From Apium graveolens (lineage: Eukaryota; Streptophyta; Magnoliopsida; Apiales; Apiaceae), in assembly GCF_009905375.1 (NCBI RefSeq), contig NC_133650.1:176402623-176466622 (forward strand): a stretch of DNA of 64,000 nt. Reading direction: 5' to 3'. Shown piece by piece: positions 12,139 through 23,008 of the stretch. The notes beneath the pieces are model-generated. The model searched no databases. It saw only the letters and a program-made list of their open reading frames with translations, and was not told the origin of the DNA. The position numbers and the translations under genes were made by a program. The stretch's first letter is position 1, and every line of letters starts with the position of its first letter.

Positions 12139-12243
12139 GTTCCAACAGAAAAATATTTAGCTAATATCTTTACTAAACCTTTAGATGAAGTAACATTCAC
12201 AAGATTAGTAAGTAAAATTGGAATGTTAAATTCTTCATCTTAA
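12139..12243 (+). pseudogene. pol: Copia D1 pol tail (RNase H end)
   Basis: Starting immediately at the Gypsy I break, this encodes [20 protein letters not shown] and TRLVSKIGMLN, then stops with TAA at 12241. It is the C-terminal end of Copia pol, equivalent to [20 protein letters not shown] at the end of A2 pol (near 61690). Only 34 codons remain. It proves that the sequence right of 12138 is Copia and fixes its strand. Confidence 0.88.
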
Positions 12244-12490
12244 GGCAAGAACTCAGCTAATATGTTACAGTAAATTAATTCTTAATATATCAAAATTAGT
12301 TTGATTTAAGTAAGAATTAACTGGAATATGATATAAAAATATTTCAGGAATCTACTGTGTATTTATTTTTCGAAAATAAAAATCCAACTTGAAAATTTTC
12401 TAATTCTAAGAAAAACTGCCTAATAATAATTCATACTGATAATATGTGAGATTAATATAAGGCATAATTAAAATACAGCAAAAGTACGAT

Positions 12491-12566
12491 AAGTCAACAA
12501 CTGAGTTCGCAACAAGTCAAAAACTGAGTTTAGGACAAGTCAAGAACTGAGTTCGTGATAAGTCTG
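12491..12566 (+). repeat. 23-bp tandem repeat, family D motif
   Basis: Units begin AAGTC at 12491, 12514, 12537 and 12560, exactly 23 bp apart, with the pattern AAGTCAAnAACTGAGTTC. Inverted, this matches the GAACTCAG...GACTT pattern of the D2 LTR array (49974-50154). Confidence 0.75.
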
Positions 12567-12922
12567 GATGAGGTAATGATAAGTTATATTAATATCTCTA
12601 TATCCTTTGTAATAAGAGTTCTCTACATAATAAATCTAGACTTCTCTACAACTCAGAGTTGAAAAATTTAAATGAATAGATTATTTCATTTACTATACTT
12701 TTGATATAAAAACGATTTTAATTTAATAATATAAATTAAAATTGATTGGTTCTAGTGGCCAACAGAGTATTTGTACAACATGTCGTAATGTCACTATCTA
12801 GTTCTCGATAAGAGTTCTCTACGTAACATCTCAATATGAGTTGTATATATGATATATGTGACTTCTCGATACAATGTTTTAACTGTTTCTAATTCCGTTA
12901 TCGAGAAATAATATATCTATAC

Positions 12923-12930
12923 TATAAATA
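12923..12930 (+). promoter_or_regulatory. Possible internal promoter of the D1 aORF
   Basis: TATAAATA lies 139 bp before ATG 13069 and is followed by a pyrimidine-rich leader. A2 (62151) and D2 (52751-52758) have TATA boxes at a similar distance from their extra ORF. Promoter activity is inferred, not shown. Confidence 0.45.
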
Positions 12931-13068
12931 CCCATACATCTTGACATAACCCCTCTTTACGCTCTTGAGATCTATTTTGACATATTTATAGCGGTTTCTC
13001 TCAGTTTCACTTCTCTACATGCTTCCTTATTCTAAAAACTTATCCACTGGTTTCTTTCAAACTCTCAA

Positions 13069-13213
13069 ATGGCATCCAACTCAAACAGTGAAAGAGCTAT
13101 AATCCCCAAGGAAGGAAGGAAGGAACCAATCAAGGGGGTAGTCGTAGAGTTTGGTGTAGCTGGCTTGAACACTACTCCTGGGGTATCCACAAAGAACTTG
13201 GTTTTAGCTCCTA
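13069..13213 (+). pseudogene. D1 extra ORF (aORF), first piece
   Basis: Begins at ATG 13069 (MASNSNSERAIIPKEG) and is open for 48 codons to the point where Gypsy II inserted. The frame continues without a stop at 28936 on the other side once Gypsy II and one TSD copy are discounted, so this is the N-terminus of the protein whose body is 28931-29957. It has no signal peptide or membrane segment. It is the D-family counterpart of the A2 ORF at 62267. The function is unknown. Confidence 0.7.
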
Positions 13214-16200
13214 TGTAATAACCCCAATTTTTGGAATTTTTGAAACACGGATAAATAGTAACTTTTGCTGATGATGCTGATTAAGAAAAATTATCAGACC
13301 ACGCTATATAGGAGTACTTTTATGGAAATTCTAAGATCATATTAGTATTCCATAAAGTAAATGAGTGTATGTAAAGGTCGTTAGAATTCGAATCCGGACA
13401 CTTTGATTTTTCCCGAAAATCCACCAGATACCGAAAGAAATGAGTATAAGGTAACATGATTAAAAGGATTTAAATTCAAGGATTATAAGAGAGGATCATA
13501 AAAGGAATATAAAATATTGAGAAAGGTTTAGGGGAACCCAAGTAATAAGATCCCGGATATGATCCCTCAAACGACGAACGAGAACGAAAGTTAAGCGAAC
13601 CGTAAAACAAATAAGCGACCAAGAGACAAGCTTGTACAAGAAGCCAAGGATTATGACATCATTAAATCGCAAGGAAAGGACATGTGTTAAAAAGGTGACA
13701 CAAGCATGGTGACATAAACATGACAAAAAAGAAGTGTGTTTTTGGTTGATTCTTGGCCATGCAAAAGTTACCATGGTAAAAGATCAAAATTTGCCAAGCC
13801 AAAAAGGAAATCAACCAAGCAAAATATCATAACACAAAAACTAAAAATTTGACTTTGCTCCCATGAAGAGAAGCTCTCGGCCAAAACAAACCCAGCAACT
13901 TGAAATTGTCATATCTCCTTCAATACTCACTCAAATGTTGTGTTCTATAGCTCGTTGGAAAGGTATTGAGATGGCCTACAACTCTTGTTCACAAGTATCG
14001 TCCAAATAAGCATGGTAAGACCCACATTTTTACAGTTCTTTAAATCGTACTTTTAGAAATTTCAAAGCCTAACTTTGTGTTCTTGATTTCTTTCGAAAGA
14101 TCAAGCTTGTAGGAGGCTCCCTAAGGCTTCCTAGCAACTTAACACCTACCAAGGAAGGTATAAACTTCAAATCATAGCCTTTACTTTTACTATTAGTGAG
14201 TTTGATGGTTGGTTTTCAAAATGAGAAGCATGTTCTTTGATTATTAGTGGTTTGATTTGAAATTGGAGTGATTTGGTGAATGAATCTTGTTATAGTTAAT
14301 AGAACTTGATTGTGGTTGGTTGAGATGAAGAATCTGGAGAATAAGGACTGGTATAGTATTATGTAGTTGAGGTTTTGATGTGTTAATAGTTGTGGGTTGT
14401 TTGGTGAGGTTTTGGTGTAGTGAGAAACTTGGAAAACTCGTAAATATAGCCGTCGTAATGCCCGTTTTCCTTAGACTGTTGTACATGAATCTCAAACCAG
14501 ATAGCTCACTGACCAATCATTAAAGTTGCCATGTTTAGCTAGATCATGTTGTAAGCTTCGTTTTGGTATGTGGTTCGCTTAGATCTGATTTACGGTTTAG
14601 GAGAAACGATCGTTTTAAGTAAAGGCGTTCCGCGAAAGAACCATTTCCCCTCGCCTTACTTTGAAACCTTGGTTAAGGACCTTAAATGACTAATTGGGAT
14701 ATGAAACAATTATTTTAAGTGGACTAGGCAGTTGGTAGGGTACTCGCGAAAGAATCGCCTTAAAACCCTTAATGGTTAATTTATTAAAAATGGTGGAGCC
14801 GAGGGTACTCGAGCGACTTAAGAGAATCATTAAGCGCAAAGCGAGCGTTAGAGTCTAATTGGTTAAAGTATAGATTATTAAGCGACTTTTATTTAATTCC
14901 AACTTATATGTGGTTTATAGGTTACCAGACTCATCCCAGGACTTTTACCACCCCAGTCGCTCAGACAAGTTTTCTACCCGTTATATTGTTGTTGTGATGT
15001 GTACATATGTATATGCATTATCTTGTGATAGATGCATGGTGTTTAATTAGCAAATCTTCCGATATATTGGAGCATGTGATGTGGTATATATGCATGTCTA
15101 TTTCGTAATCTTGATATATATTGTTGATTCAATTGCTTATAAGTTGCATAATACATATGCTAGAGATAAGCAGTAGTTGCGTATACCCTTAGTATAGGGG
15201 ACCCAAAGGTGAACATTTTTCTAAAATCGGGAGTCGATGTTCCCGAGTATATTATATATATTTATATATATATATAGATATAGTTTTCAAAACTATGAAT
15301 CGAATAAGGTTTATTCGATAACTTTATTTTATCAATGAATATTATTTTGAATATTCATTCGAGGGCTTATGACTCCGTTTATTTTATTAATGAATATTAT
15401 TTTGAATATTCATTCGAGGGCTTATGACTCCGTTTATTTTATTAATGAATATTATTTTGAATATTCATTCGAGGGCTTATGACTCCGTTTATTTTATTAA
15501 TGAATATTATTTTGAATATTCATTCGAGGACTTATGACTCCGATTATTTACTAATTAATATTCTTTACTTTATTAAAGAATAATGTGTCGATAATCAAAC
15601 TCACTTTTGATTATTCAAATAAAGATATTACTTTCGTATAAGTATATCTTTGGTTATTTAATATTCATTTCAAGTACAAGTTCTACAACTTCTACTTCAA
15701 TTATTTTTATAAAGGTTATTCTTTATGGGAATATTATTAAAATAATAATATTCAGATATTTTCTAATATATTGGGACTGATTTATTTTATTAAATCAGCA
15801 TTACTCCAAACATTCTTAAAAAAATATTTTCGAGTCTTCAAAATGATTTTAAAAGTTAGGGCGGATCCTAAAACTCATTTTTATATTTAAGATCCTCCTT
15901 TCGAAGGGGATTTAAATACTCGCTTAAAACCTGAGGGATCCGACTCTGTGGTGTGGTTTTATTCGCAACAAGGTTGCTATTTTGATAAAAGAAATTTTGA
16001 TTACTTACCCAACACTCGGGAAGTAAAATTCTTGGAACAAGTTAATCCATTAACAGGCATCGCCTGGGAAATATCGGTGAGTTTTCCTTTCCAACTAGAT
16101 ACGACTTCTTGGTGGAGCCGTATCAACAAGTTTCTATTTGGGGAAAGCGGGGACGAGCTTTACGTTTCAGAGTCATGGATTTCATCTGAACTAGGAGTGG

Positions 16201-17461
16201 CGTAAGTGGTCGAGTGGCGCCGGCCCAGCCTTATTTATTGGCCCAAATGGCCCGGAAGTTCCGCTAAGACGGTCCATTCCTTAGGAGTCCAGTGTTCGGT
16301 TGACAAGTAAATCCGATAGGTTCTCCTCTACATGTAAGAAATGGCGGGGTTGCACTACTACAACTGATCATCGTAAGTGGTCTTCCTGACGCGGAAAACT
16401 CCCGTAATGAGTTCATCATCCAGTTGGATATTTCTGCAACACTACCCAGAGCACTTCGATAGAAAGGCTACGGCTGGGCGATTGTTGAGTGTTGGCAGGG
16501 TCGAGTTTTCAAAATGATGTTTCCATCAAATGAAGTATCTCATACCTTCATTTCTTTTGAATGATATTTCAAAGATTGATTCTATACAAGTCATGCCTTG
16601 TAGCTTCATATATGTGATGAGCTAATTATAACTTGAACGGTGGTAGTTCAAGTAGTATTCGGAAAAGATATAAGTATATTGGAGTATCTTGTAACGTCAT
16701 CTTTTAAACTTATATCTAGTAAATGATTATCTTATGCATGTCAAAGATTTTCAGAAAAACGTTGAGACAAGGGTAGATATATGAGATCACCTTGTAACGA
16801 TTTTTTTATACAGTTATAAACTGGAACTATGGGTGTATTATGCATGGAAGGGCATTTCAAAGATTTTGAAAAGTATATATGTATATACTGAATATTTTGC
16901 GACTTGGTCGCGTTAAGATATCAACTTGGTTCAATTCTTCTTGACCAAGACTTTCATGAGTGCTATGAGAATGCTCATATATTGTTATTCATTATACATA
17001 TTATTTCGGTGGGCTTGTTGCTCACCCTTGCTTTCTTCTTTCATCACACAACATCAGATAGACAAGATGAACAGGATCAAGCTCCTAATTCATGAGTGGA
17101 TAGGAAACGTTCTGTAGTTTCCTGTAGGCGATGATGTCATTGTAGCTGAGGTAGAAACTACCAGTAGGCTAGGCTTTCAACTTTTGTTGTACCGGACTTA
17201 TGTATCTATATGAATTGTAATAATGGCAAAGAAATGTAAATTTATTCAGAACCTTCTTGAGGTGTAATGGCTTATTATGTGGAATAAAATGACTTGTGTT
17301 ATTTTTGGTATTAATCTCTGAGCCTATAACTTGTGGCGTGTGTGTGTATATTGTGGGGTCACAGTACGAAGTAGTTGATTGTTTATTTAGATTGGGTGTT
17401 ATTAAGGGAAATGGAACTCGTGACAACCCGAATCCCCGACCCCGGATTTGGGGGTGTTACA
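13214..17461 (+). repeat. Gypsy II 5' LTR
   Basis: A 4248-bp LTR starting TGTAATAACCCCAATTTTTG and ending GGGGGTGTTACA. It contains a 55-bp tandem repeat (15306-15545), and a region (15780-16205) that in the 3' LTR is a 144-codon open frame but has TAA at 15888 here. Short matching antisense ORFs (such as 13496-13774) occur in both LTRs simply because the LTRs are alike. The unusually long LTR is typical of Tekay/Del-type chromoviruses. Confidence 0.93.
15306..15545 (+). repeat. 55-bp tandem repeat in Gypsy II 5' LTR
   Basis: GAGGGCTTATGACTCCG recurs at 15361, 15416, 15471 and (GAGGACTT) 15526, exactly 55 bp apart, with TTTATTTTATTAATGAATAT between. Each unit holds an AT-rich inverted repeat, GAATATTATTTTGAATATTC. 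The array is also in the 3' LTR (25080-25330) and in Gypsy IV (54510-54720). Confidence 0.9.
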
Positions 17462-17466
17462 GAAGT

Positions 17467-17478
17467 GGTATCAGAGCT
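17467..17478 (+). promoter_or_regulatory. Gypsy II primer binding site (tRNA-iMet)
   Basis: TGGTATCAGAGC, five bases after the LTR end, a perfect iMet primer site. Confidence 0.92.
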
Positions 17479-17639
17479 AAGCTTTATAAACCTCAGAGAT
17501 GATGTGACGTTAAAATAATAAGTTCACTAAGATAATAAGAACTCTTGCCAAGTTCATAGTCGGACTACCTAACGTAGTACTGACAGTTAAAACCGTTATG
17601 GGAACCCTTATAAATATCGTGATAGGAGCGTAGCTCATT

Positions 17640-17855
17640 ATCGTATATGGCAGCGGGACTCCGAACCCTGAGGTTGAGGACCAACAACGCGATGATGTTT
17701 TATTAGTTACTGGAGATCAGATTTTGGATCCGATAGAGCGTCCTAACGCGGGACCGGATGATGTTCATATTGAGGATGTAGAGGTTGAGGATGTTGTTCT
17801 AGAAGGGATTATTGCTGAGAAGGATCCCGTGGAGGATCCTGTCAAGAATGAATAA
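17640..17855 (+). pseudogene. Gypsy II acidic pre-gag ORF remnant
   Basis: An open stretch ending in TAA at 17853-17855 encodes an acidic segment (NPEVEDQQRDD, then GPDDVHIEDVEVEDVV and DPVEDPVKNE). It has no ATG in frame at its start. Position and composition match the pre-gag ORFs of Gypsy I and III. The function is unknown. Confidence 0.45.
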
Positions 17856-17939
17856 AGGACCACTGAGGAATTGATGACCATGGTTAGGGCGACTACCAGA
17901 GGTAGGATTGGCCGGTCACTACCGGAGGTTCGTTCAAGT

Positions 17940-18720
17940 TTGTAAAGATAGTAGTCCCTTTAACTCGGCTTACTCGTAAGACTGAGAAGTTCGAATGGAC
18001 AGAGAAATACGAGAACAACTTTTAAGAACTAAAGCAAAGGTTGGTGACGGCCCCTATGTTGGCATTGCCGGATGGAAAAAGGAGATTTTGTGATGTGTAG
18101 TGACGCTTCACATAAGGAATTAGGGTGCTTCTTATATAACACAGCAAGGTAATCGCGTATGCGTCAAGATAATTAAAGGAATATAAAATTCGATGTCCCC
18201 ACCCATGAGCTTGGGCTCGTGGTAATAGTTTTGCCCTAAAAGATTGGAGGCACTACTTGTATGGAGAGAAGTGTGAGAATTACACAAGCCATAAGTGCTC
18301 TAGTGCATTTTCACGCAGAAAGAGCTCAACATGTGCCAGAGGAAGTGGTTAGAGCTAATCAAGGATTACGATTATGAGATTCCTTATCATCCAAGAAAAG
18401 CCAATATGGTGGCTAATGTCCTTAGTATAAAAGAGAAACTCAAGATAAAATGGAAATAAAAGTGAAGGTAACCGGAGCCGGTACCGAAAAGCTGTTTGAG
18501 ATTGCAATACAACCCAAATTATTGGAAAATATCATATTGTGCCAAGAAAAAGTGATGAATGAAGGCAGAGAGCCAACAAATAGAGAAGAGATTAATACCG
18601 AGAAAGATGATAAGGGAATAATGAGGTATTCCTACAGAATTTGGGCTCCAAACATTCAAGAGCTTAAGGACGAGATATTAGATGAAAGCCATAGTTCGAG
18701 GAATAAGATTTAGGGCAAAC
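17940..18720 (+). pseudogene. Misplaced RT/RNase H and integrase N-terminal fragment
   Basis: Before gag, where pol should not be. It encodes LTRLTRKTEKFEWTEKYENN, a stop, then ELKQRLVTAPMLALPDGK, SDASHKELGC and LKDWRHYLYGEKCENYT, the Gypsy RT-RNase H connection. An 87-codon open frame (18450-18713) follows, aligning with the Gypsy III integrase N-terminal part (48809-49050; YRIWAPNIQELKDEIL against FSSKIWIPPVAELKNEML). A second RNase H remnant lies in the normal place (about 20710), so this is an ectopic copy or a rearrangement. Confidence 0.7.
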
Positions 18721-18959
18721 CCTGAATGTGATAGTCAGGGAGGTCGCCATCAAGAAAGAAAGAACCCATAACATAATGAAATGGAAAACAAGGATTTTAA
18801 CGTATAAGATAACCCTGATTATGGGAGAAGGATGAAACATTTCATACTGAGAAAATAGAAGTCGAGCAAGATAGGGAGAACCGGGATGGTACTCCTATGG
18901 GGCAATTCATGGACCTGCCTGAACAAAAAAAAATTATACTTTTATTCCCAAACACCACC

Positions 18960-19350
18960 CTGAGGAAACAATGCGGTGGGAAATTCCTTCAGGACCTTTA
19001 AGTCACTAAGCTCTCAAAGTTCCAAGGAACAAGTTGACCCAGTTAAGGCAAGAGCCTGGCTAAAGGAAATAGAGGAATCATTTGAGATTCTAAATGATTG
19101 ATGAAGCGCAAAAGACTATTTTTGTCACCTACCTTCCTAAGAGAGAGGCCCCCCGCTGGTGAAAGACCAAGAAAGGCATGGAGCCAGAGGTTAGGATAAA
19201 CTGATTAAAGTTCAGTCAATTGTTCTCGGGAAAGTAATTCCCAAGGTTATGGAGATAGTGTAAAAGCTTTAGAGCCAGAACAAAGGCAGACGAGTATGAT
19301 GAATTATGAAGCTAAGTTGTAAAAGTTGTCAAGATTCGTTCTGATGACAA
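18960..19350 (+). pseudogene. gag: Gypsy II gag remnant
   Basis: Decayed gag domain with VDPVKARAWLKEIEESFEIL (19030-19095), EAQKTIFVTYLPKREAPRW and FSQLFSGK. It is homologous to Gypsy I (ADPVEARAWLKEIEKSFEIL). Several stops and frame changes are present, and no zinc knuckle is readable downstream. Confidence 0.7.
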
Positions 19351-22140
19351 GAATCCCAGAACGACGTGATGTTTGAAGTTAATGAGTAGTGGGTTCATGA
19401 AATAATTGTAATAGAAAAGAAAATAAAAAGAAACTGAAGTGGAAAGGAAAATAAAGACAATAGAGTTTGAGGAATGATAAGGGAGTTGGGTATGAGGAAA
19501 CCCTAAAGACTCGTAGCAATAGAAATAGAAAAGTATGTAATCATCAGGATGAGGGTGATTCCCCATGAGTTAAAGTTGATGGTTGAAGGCATAAGAGATA
19601 CATATATTTTATCCCCTGTAAGTTGGGAGGATTCGAGGAAACCTTAAGATAGTCCGAAGGATAAATAATGAGACGCGGATAGACTGAGGAGACAAAAAAG
19701 TAAGAAATTAGGAAAATTGGATGAAGGAAGTGACCTTCAAGAATGTGAAGTGTAAGACCGGTGGCATGATACCCAGAAAGGGAGACGCCAGGTATGAAAG
19801 ATATCCCAACATTGAGATGACTGTTGAGATAAACAACAAAAGTAAATGAGGAATTATTAAGAAGAAGTTCACGTTGAACACGACCAATATCTTCTAGAAC
19901 ATCCCTGTTATCATTACCAAATCAGGCAAGAAAAGTGGATAACTGTTGTTATCTTTTGGAGGCCATATGGATTGACCTCATTTTGGATAAGGATATTATT
20001 ATGAAATTAGGCATAGACTAACGAGGTGAGAATGATTGAATAAGATAATCTATCAAGGATATATGAATTGATTTATCCATGGAAGAATGTAAGTATCTTT
20101 TAAAGGTGGAATTAAGGATAAAACCCTGATAACTTGAAATGAATCCTAGGGGAATGCATAAAGGTTGGCATTTCACCCTTAATAGGGACATCATGAGTTT
20201 TGACAGTATGAATTGGAAAGGATTAAGGTAACAACAACCTTTAACGATCAGTGGAGAAATTTTTCAGAAGCATATAGACGATGATTCTGGTATTAGTAAA
20301 TGGTTTCTTGATATGCCCTGTGCCTAGGGTGTACCTGATGAAGGATTTAAGGATAACCTTAGAAGTTTTACAAGGAGAAAGGTTATATTCAAAGTTCTCA
20401 AGAATAGAAATTTTGATGAAGGAAATATGACGTAATTATAATAATGCCAGGTGGGGCACGTGTTGAACCATAAGAAAGTATAGATCGATCCAATGAGGGT
20501 TGAGATTGGTGAAAACAAGAAGGACCCAAGATAAGATACGTCCTAAGTATGATCGAGAGTCAGTCGTGGCAATGCTCACATCTAAAGACTAAGGCAATGA
20601 CTTATGGAAAAATGGTGATTTTTTTTTATCACCGGGACTTAAGAGAAGCATTTTCACATAAGCAGTGATTGAAATGAGGTAGAAAATTTAGTTGGAGGTG
20701 GTTAAAATGACATTGATTGTAAGGAAATTTTACTATCAGGAAAGGCCAAAGAGGTGGCCAACACTTTAAGTGTAAGAGGACAATTATTGGCGCTCATGCC
20801 AGAGGAATACAGTGATAATGGTTAATTCCGTGAAGGTTGTATTATGGTGTGAAAGATTGACATTCCTTCTGATGACTGTGCGGTACTCAACCGTAATAGT
20901 AGTTTGGTAAAGATTTAATTCATGTAATCGCCGTGAGCGGGCTATCTATCTTAGAAGGTACTATCTTGAGATAAGCCAGGACCATGTTACGAAATGACTA
21001 AATAAACCCTTGAGATGCATGTCTCCTAATAAAGACATATGGTTAATAATGGTATTAACCTGCTATCGTTGTTTTCATTGAAACTCTTCTGCAATTTTAT
21101 CTGCTTCATGTCATGAATGTACGTCAGGATCAGGAGTGCTCTTCATGAATCAGGAATGGTGATTATGTTACCTCCTTAGAAGAATTTGATACGACAGGTA
21201 TGTACTCTGTATGGTTAGCTATTAAGATTTCGAGGAAAACGAATGACTACAGTAGGCAACGGTGGGCCATAGTAATGCAGGAATGATTCTGCGAGTAATG
21301 AGCCGATTACTTACAACTGTGAGAGTTGTATTGGAATGGATGTTGGGAGTGAGTACCACTAATAGGGTCGTGGTGGTGTATAAGTTATCATTGATAGGCT
21401 AATTAAGTCGATTATCTACCTATTGAGTACTTATTCCTTCTTATCAATAGAGAGTCGTATTACTATACGAGGAAGGTTGCGATGCAAGCATAGAATTCTA
21501 GTAACGATGATGTCTAGAATGAAATCCCAGATTCGATTTTCGATGTCGAGGGAGTTTCAAAGGTGATTGTTTATAAGCTCGAGCAAGAGCATGGGTCCGT
21601 AGAATGATGGATGGAATAGAAATAAAATAAAATATTTAGGCATGTGAAATACGATGCTATAATACTTGATGTTGATATATATACGTATATGTTTTGTTCT
21701 CCTATGACAAACCTCTATAGTTCAGAGGTAGATTTCAAGCCAGATATTTTGTGGCAGTATATTTTATATATATACAATTCTCTTTATTTCGTTCTTTTCT
21801 CTCCTTTTCATTTCATGTAAGCTGAGAAGAACAACCTTTCCAGAAGGGGCAGTATTGCCGAATGACTATCTATCTGTGTGATAGAAGCCTAGTAGGATAC
21901 CACATGTTGTTTAATTGCTTGTCAAGTAATAAAGGCTGGCCACCTTCTGTACTAACTATGCAATAGGACAAGTGTTCACGATCATAGTGATCTCTCAATA
22001 AATTCTTTACTTCTATACGAAGGACCAAGCTTTCGAAGATGGAGGTAGCTAGAGATGAAGTGGTACCAAGTATGGTGGTATTCGGAATGGAAACGCATTC
22101 GTGATACTAAGGTTGACGCAATTATTAAAAGGTTATAAAA
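19351..22140 (+). pseudogene. pol: Gypsy II protease, RT and RNase H remnants
   Basis: Mostly unreadable decayed pol. Recognisable islands are an RT thumb-like stretch near 20345-20420 (LRITLEVLQGERLYSKFSR) and the RNase H end at about 20700-20790 (DIDCKEILLSGKAKEVANTL), both in the normal order. A protease-like area near 19900-20020 is doubtful. From 20790 to 22140 I see only scattered integrase-like words and no usable frame. Many TAG, TAA and TGA codons are present. Confidence 0.55.
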
Positions 22141-22199
22141 CTCTAGCGAGTAAAGGTATATCTAGAATAGTATTCTGTACGGAAGATAGTAACGATTAT

Positions 22200-22970
22200 G
22201 AACGGCAAAAAAAAGTGGGTATTGAGAAGCAAAAGCTATAATGCTAGAAGCTATGATGAGAGTATGTGAAATAGACTTGAAAGAATTTGGAATGATCACT
22301 TAACGCGGATTGAGTTTTCTTACGATAATAGATCATATGTCATTATCGAGATGTCACCTTATGAGATCCTTGAGGGAACACAATGTCGATCTCCCTTATG
22401 TTAGGATGAAGTTGTAGAGCGCAAGATGCTCGGACCCGCTGTAGTCCAAAGGACCAAGGAAATAATAGATCTAATCAGAGGACGGCTGGTAGTAGCCCAA
22501 GGTGGACATAAGAAGTATGTTGATTTGGCACGAAAGGACAAAGAATAGGAAGTAGGGGACCTAGTGTTGTTATAGGTATTCCCTTGGAAAGGATGAATGA
22601 GGTTCAGAAAGAAAGGAAAGCTAAGCCCACGAATTGTTGGACCCTTGGATATATTAAGACATATTAAGAAGTTAGCATATGAGTTAGCCTTACCCCCGAA
22701 CCTGTAGCAAGTTCATAACGTGTTCCACGTATCAATGTTAAGGAAGTGTAATCCGGATGCCAGACAAATAGGGCCATATGAGCGCATAGACATGCAACCA
22801 GACGTAACCTATATGGAGTAACCGGGAAAGGTTATAGATTGAAAAGGAACAAGTGCTTAGGAGAAGGGTTATCAAACTAGTCAGAGTTTGATGATAGAAC
22901 CACAATGTGGGAAAATTACGTAAGAGTTAGAAAGTGCAATGCTAAGAAAGTATCCCTACTCATTTTCTAT
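22200..22970 (+). pseudogene. pol: Gypsy II integrase C-terminus and chromodomain
   Basis: Readable across stops: WNDHLTRIEFSYDNRSYVII, MSPYEILEGTQCRSPLCWDE, GGHKKYVDLARKDKE, VGDLVLL, RFRKKGKLSPRIVGP (the GPY/F module), QVHNVFHVSMLRKCNPDA and a tail RRRVIKLVRV that matches the start of the chromodomain-like end of Tekay-type integrases. This supports the chromovirus assignment. At least six stops are present. Confidence 0.8.
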
Positions 22971-22993
22971 CTGATTCCGGGACGGAATCCTTT

Positions 22994-23008
22994 TAAGGAG
23001 GGGAGACT
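22994..23008 (+). promoter_or_regulatory. Gypsy II polypurine tract
   Basis: AAGGAGGGGAGAC directly before the 3' LTR start TGTAATAACC, the plus-strand primer of reverse transcription. Confidence 0.88.

Larger units (their letters stand above)
12244..13068 (+). other. D1 pol-aORF spacer with family D motifs
   Basis: Non-coding AT-rich spacer between the D1 pol stop and the extra ORF. It holds a 23-bp tandem array (12491-12566), then scattered AGAGTTCTCTA and CTTCTCGATA motifs (for example near 12607, 12640, 12800, 12810 and 12865), a TATA box at 12923, and a pyrimidine-rich leader up to ATG 13069. Confidence 0.65.

Noticed and set aside
13496..13774. Antisense ORFs repeated at 13496-13774/23290-23565 and 14244-14516/24035-24307
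   Set aside because: They recur only because both lie in the two near-identical LTRs of Gypsy II; no domain, no start context, no independent conservation.
15306..15545. CRISPR-like regular repeat array
   Set aside because: Direct tandem units with no unique spacers, in a plant LTR; an LTR minisatellite explains it.
16904..17117. Small hydrophobic ORFs in the Gypsy II LTRs (also 26693-26906)
   Set aside because: Two overlapping frames of the same DNA are both open and hydrophobic, which points to base composition. The Gypsy IV counterpart does not keep them.
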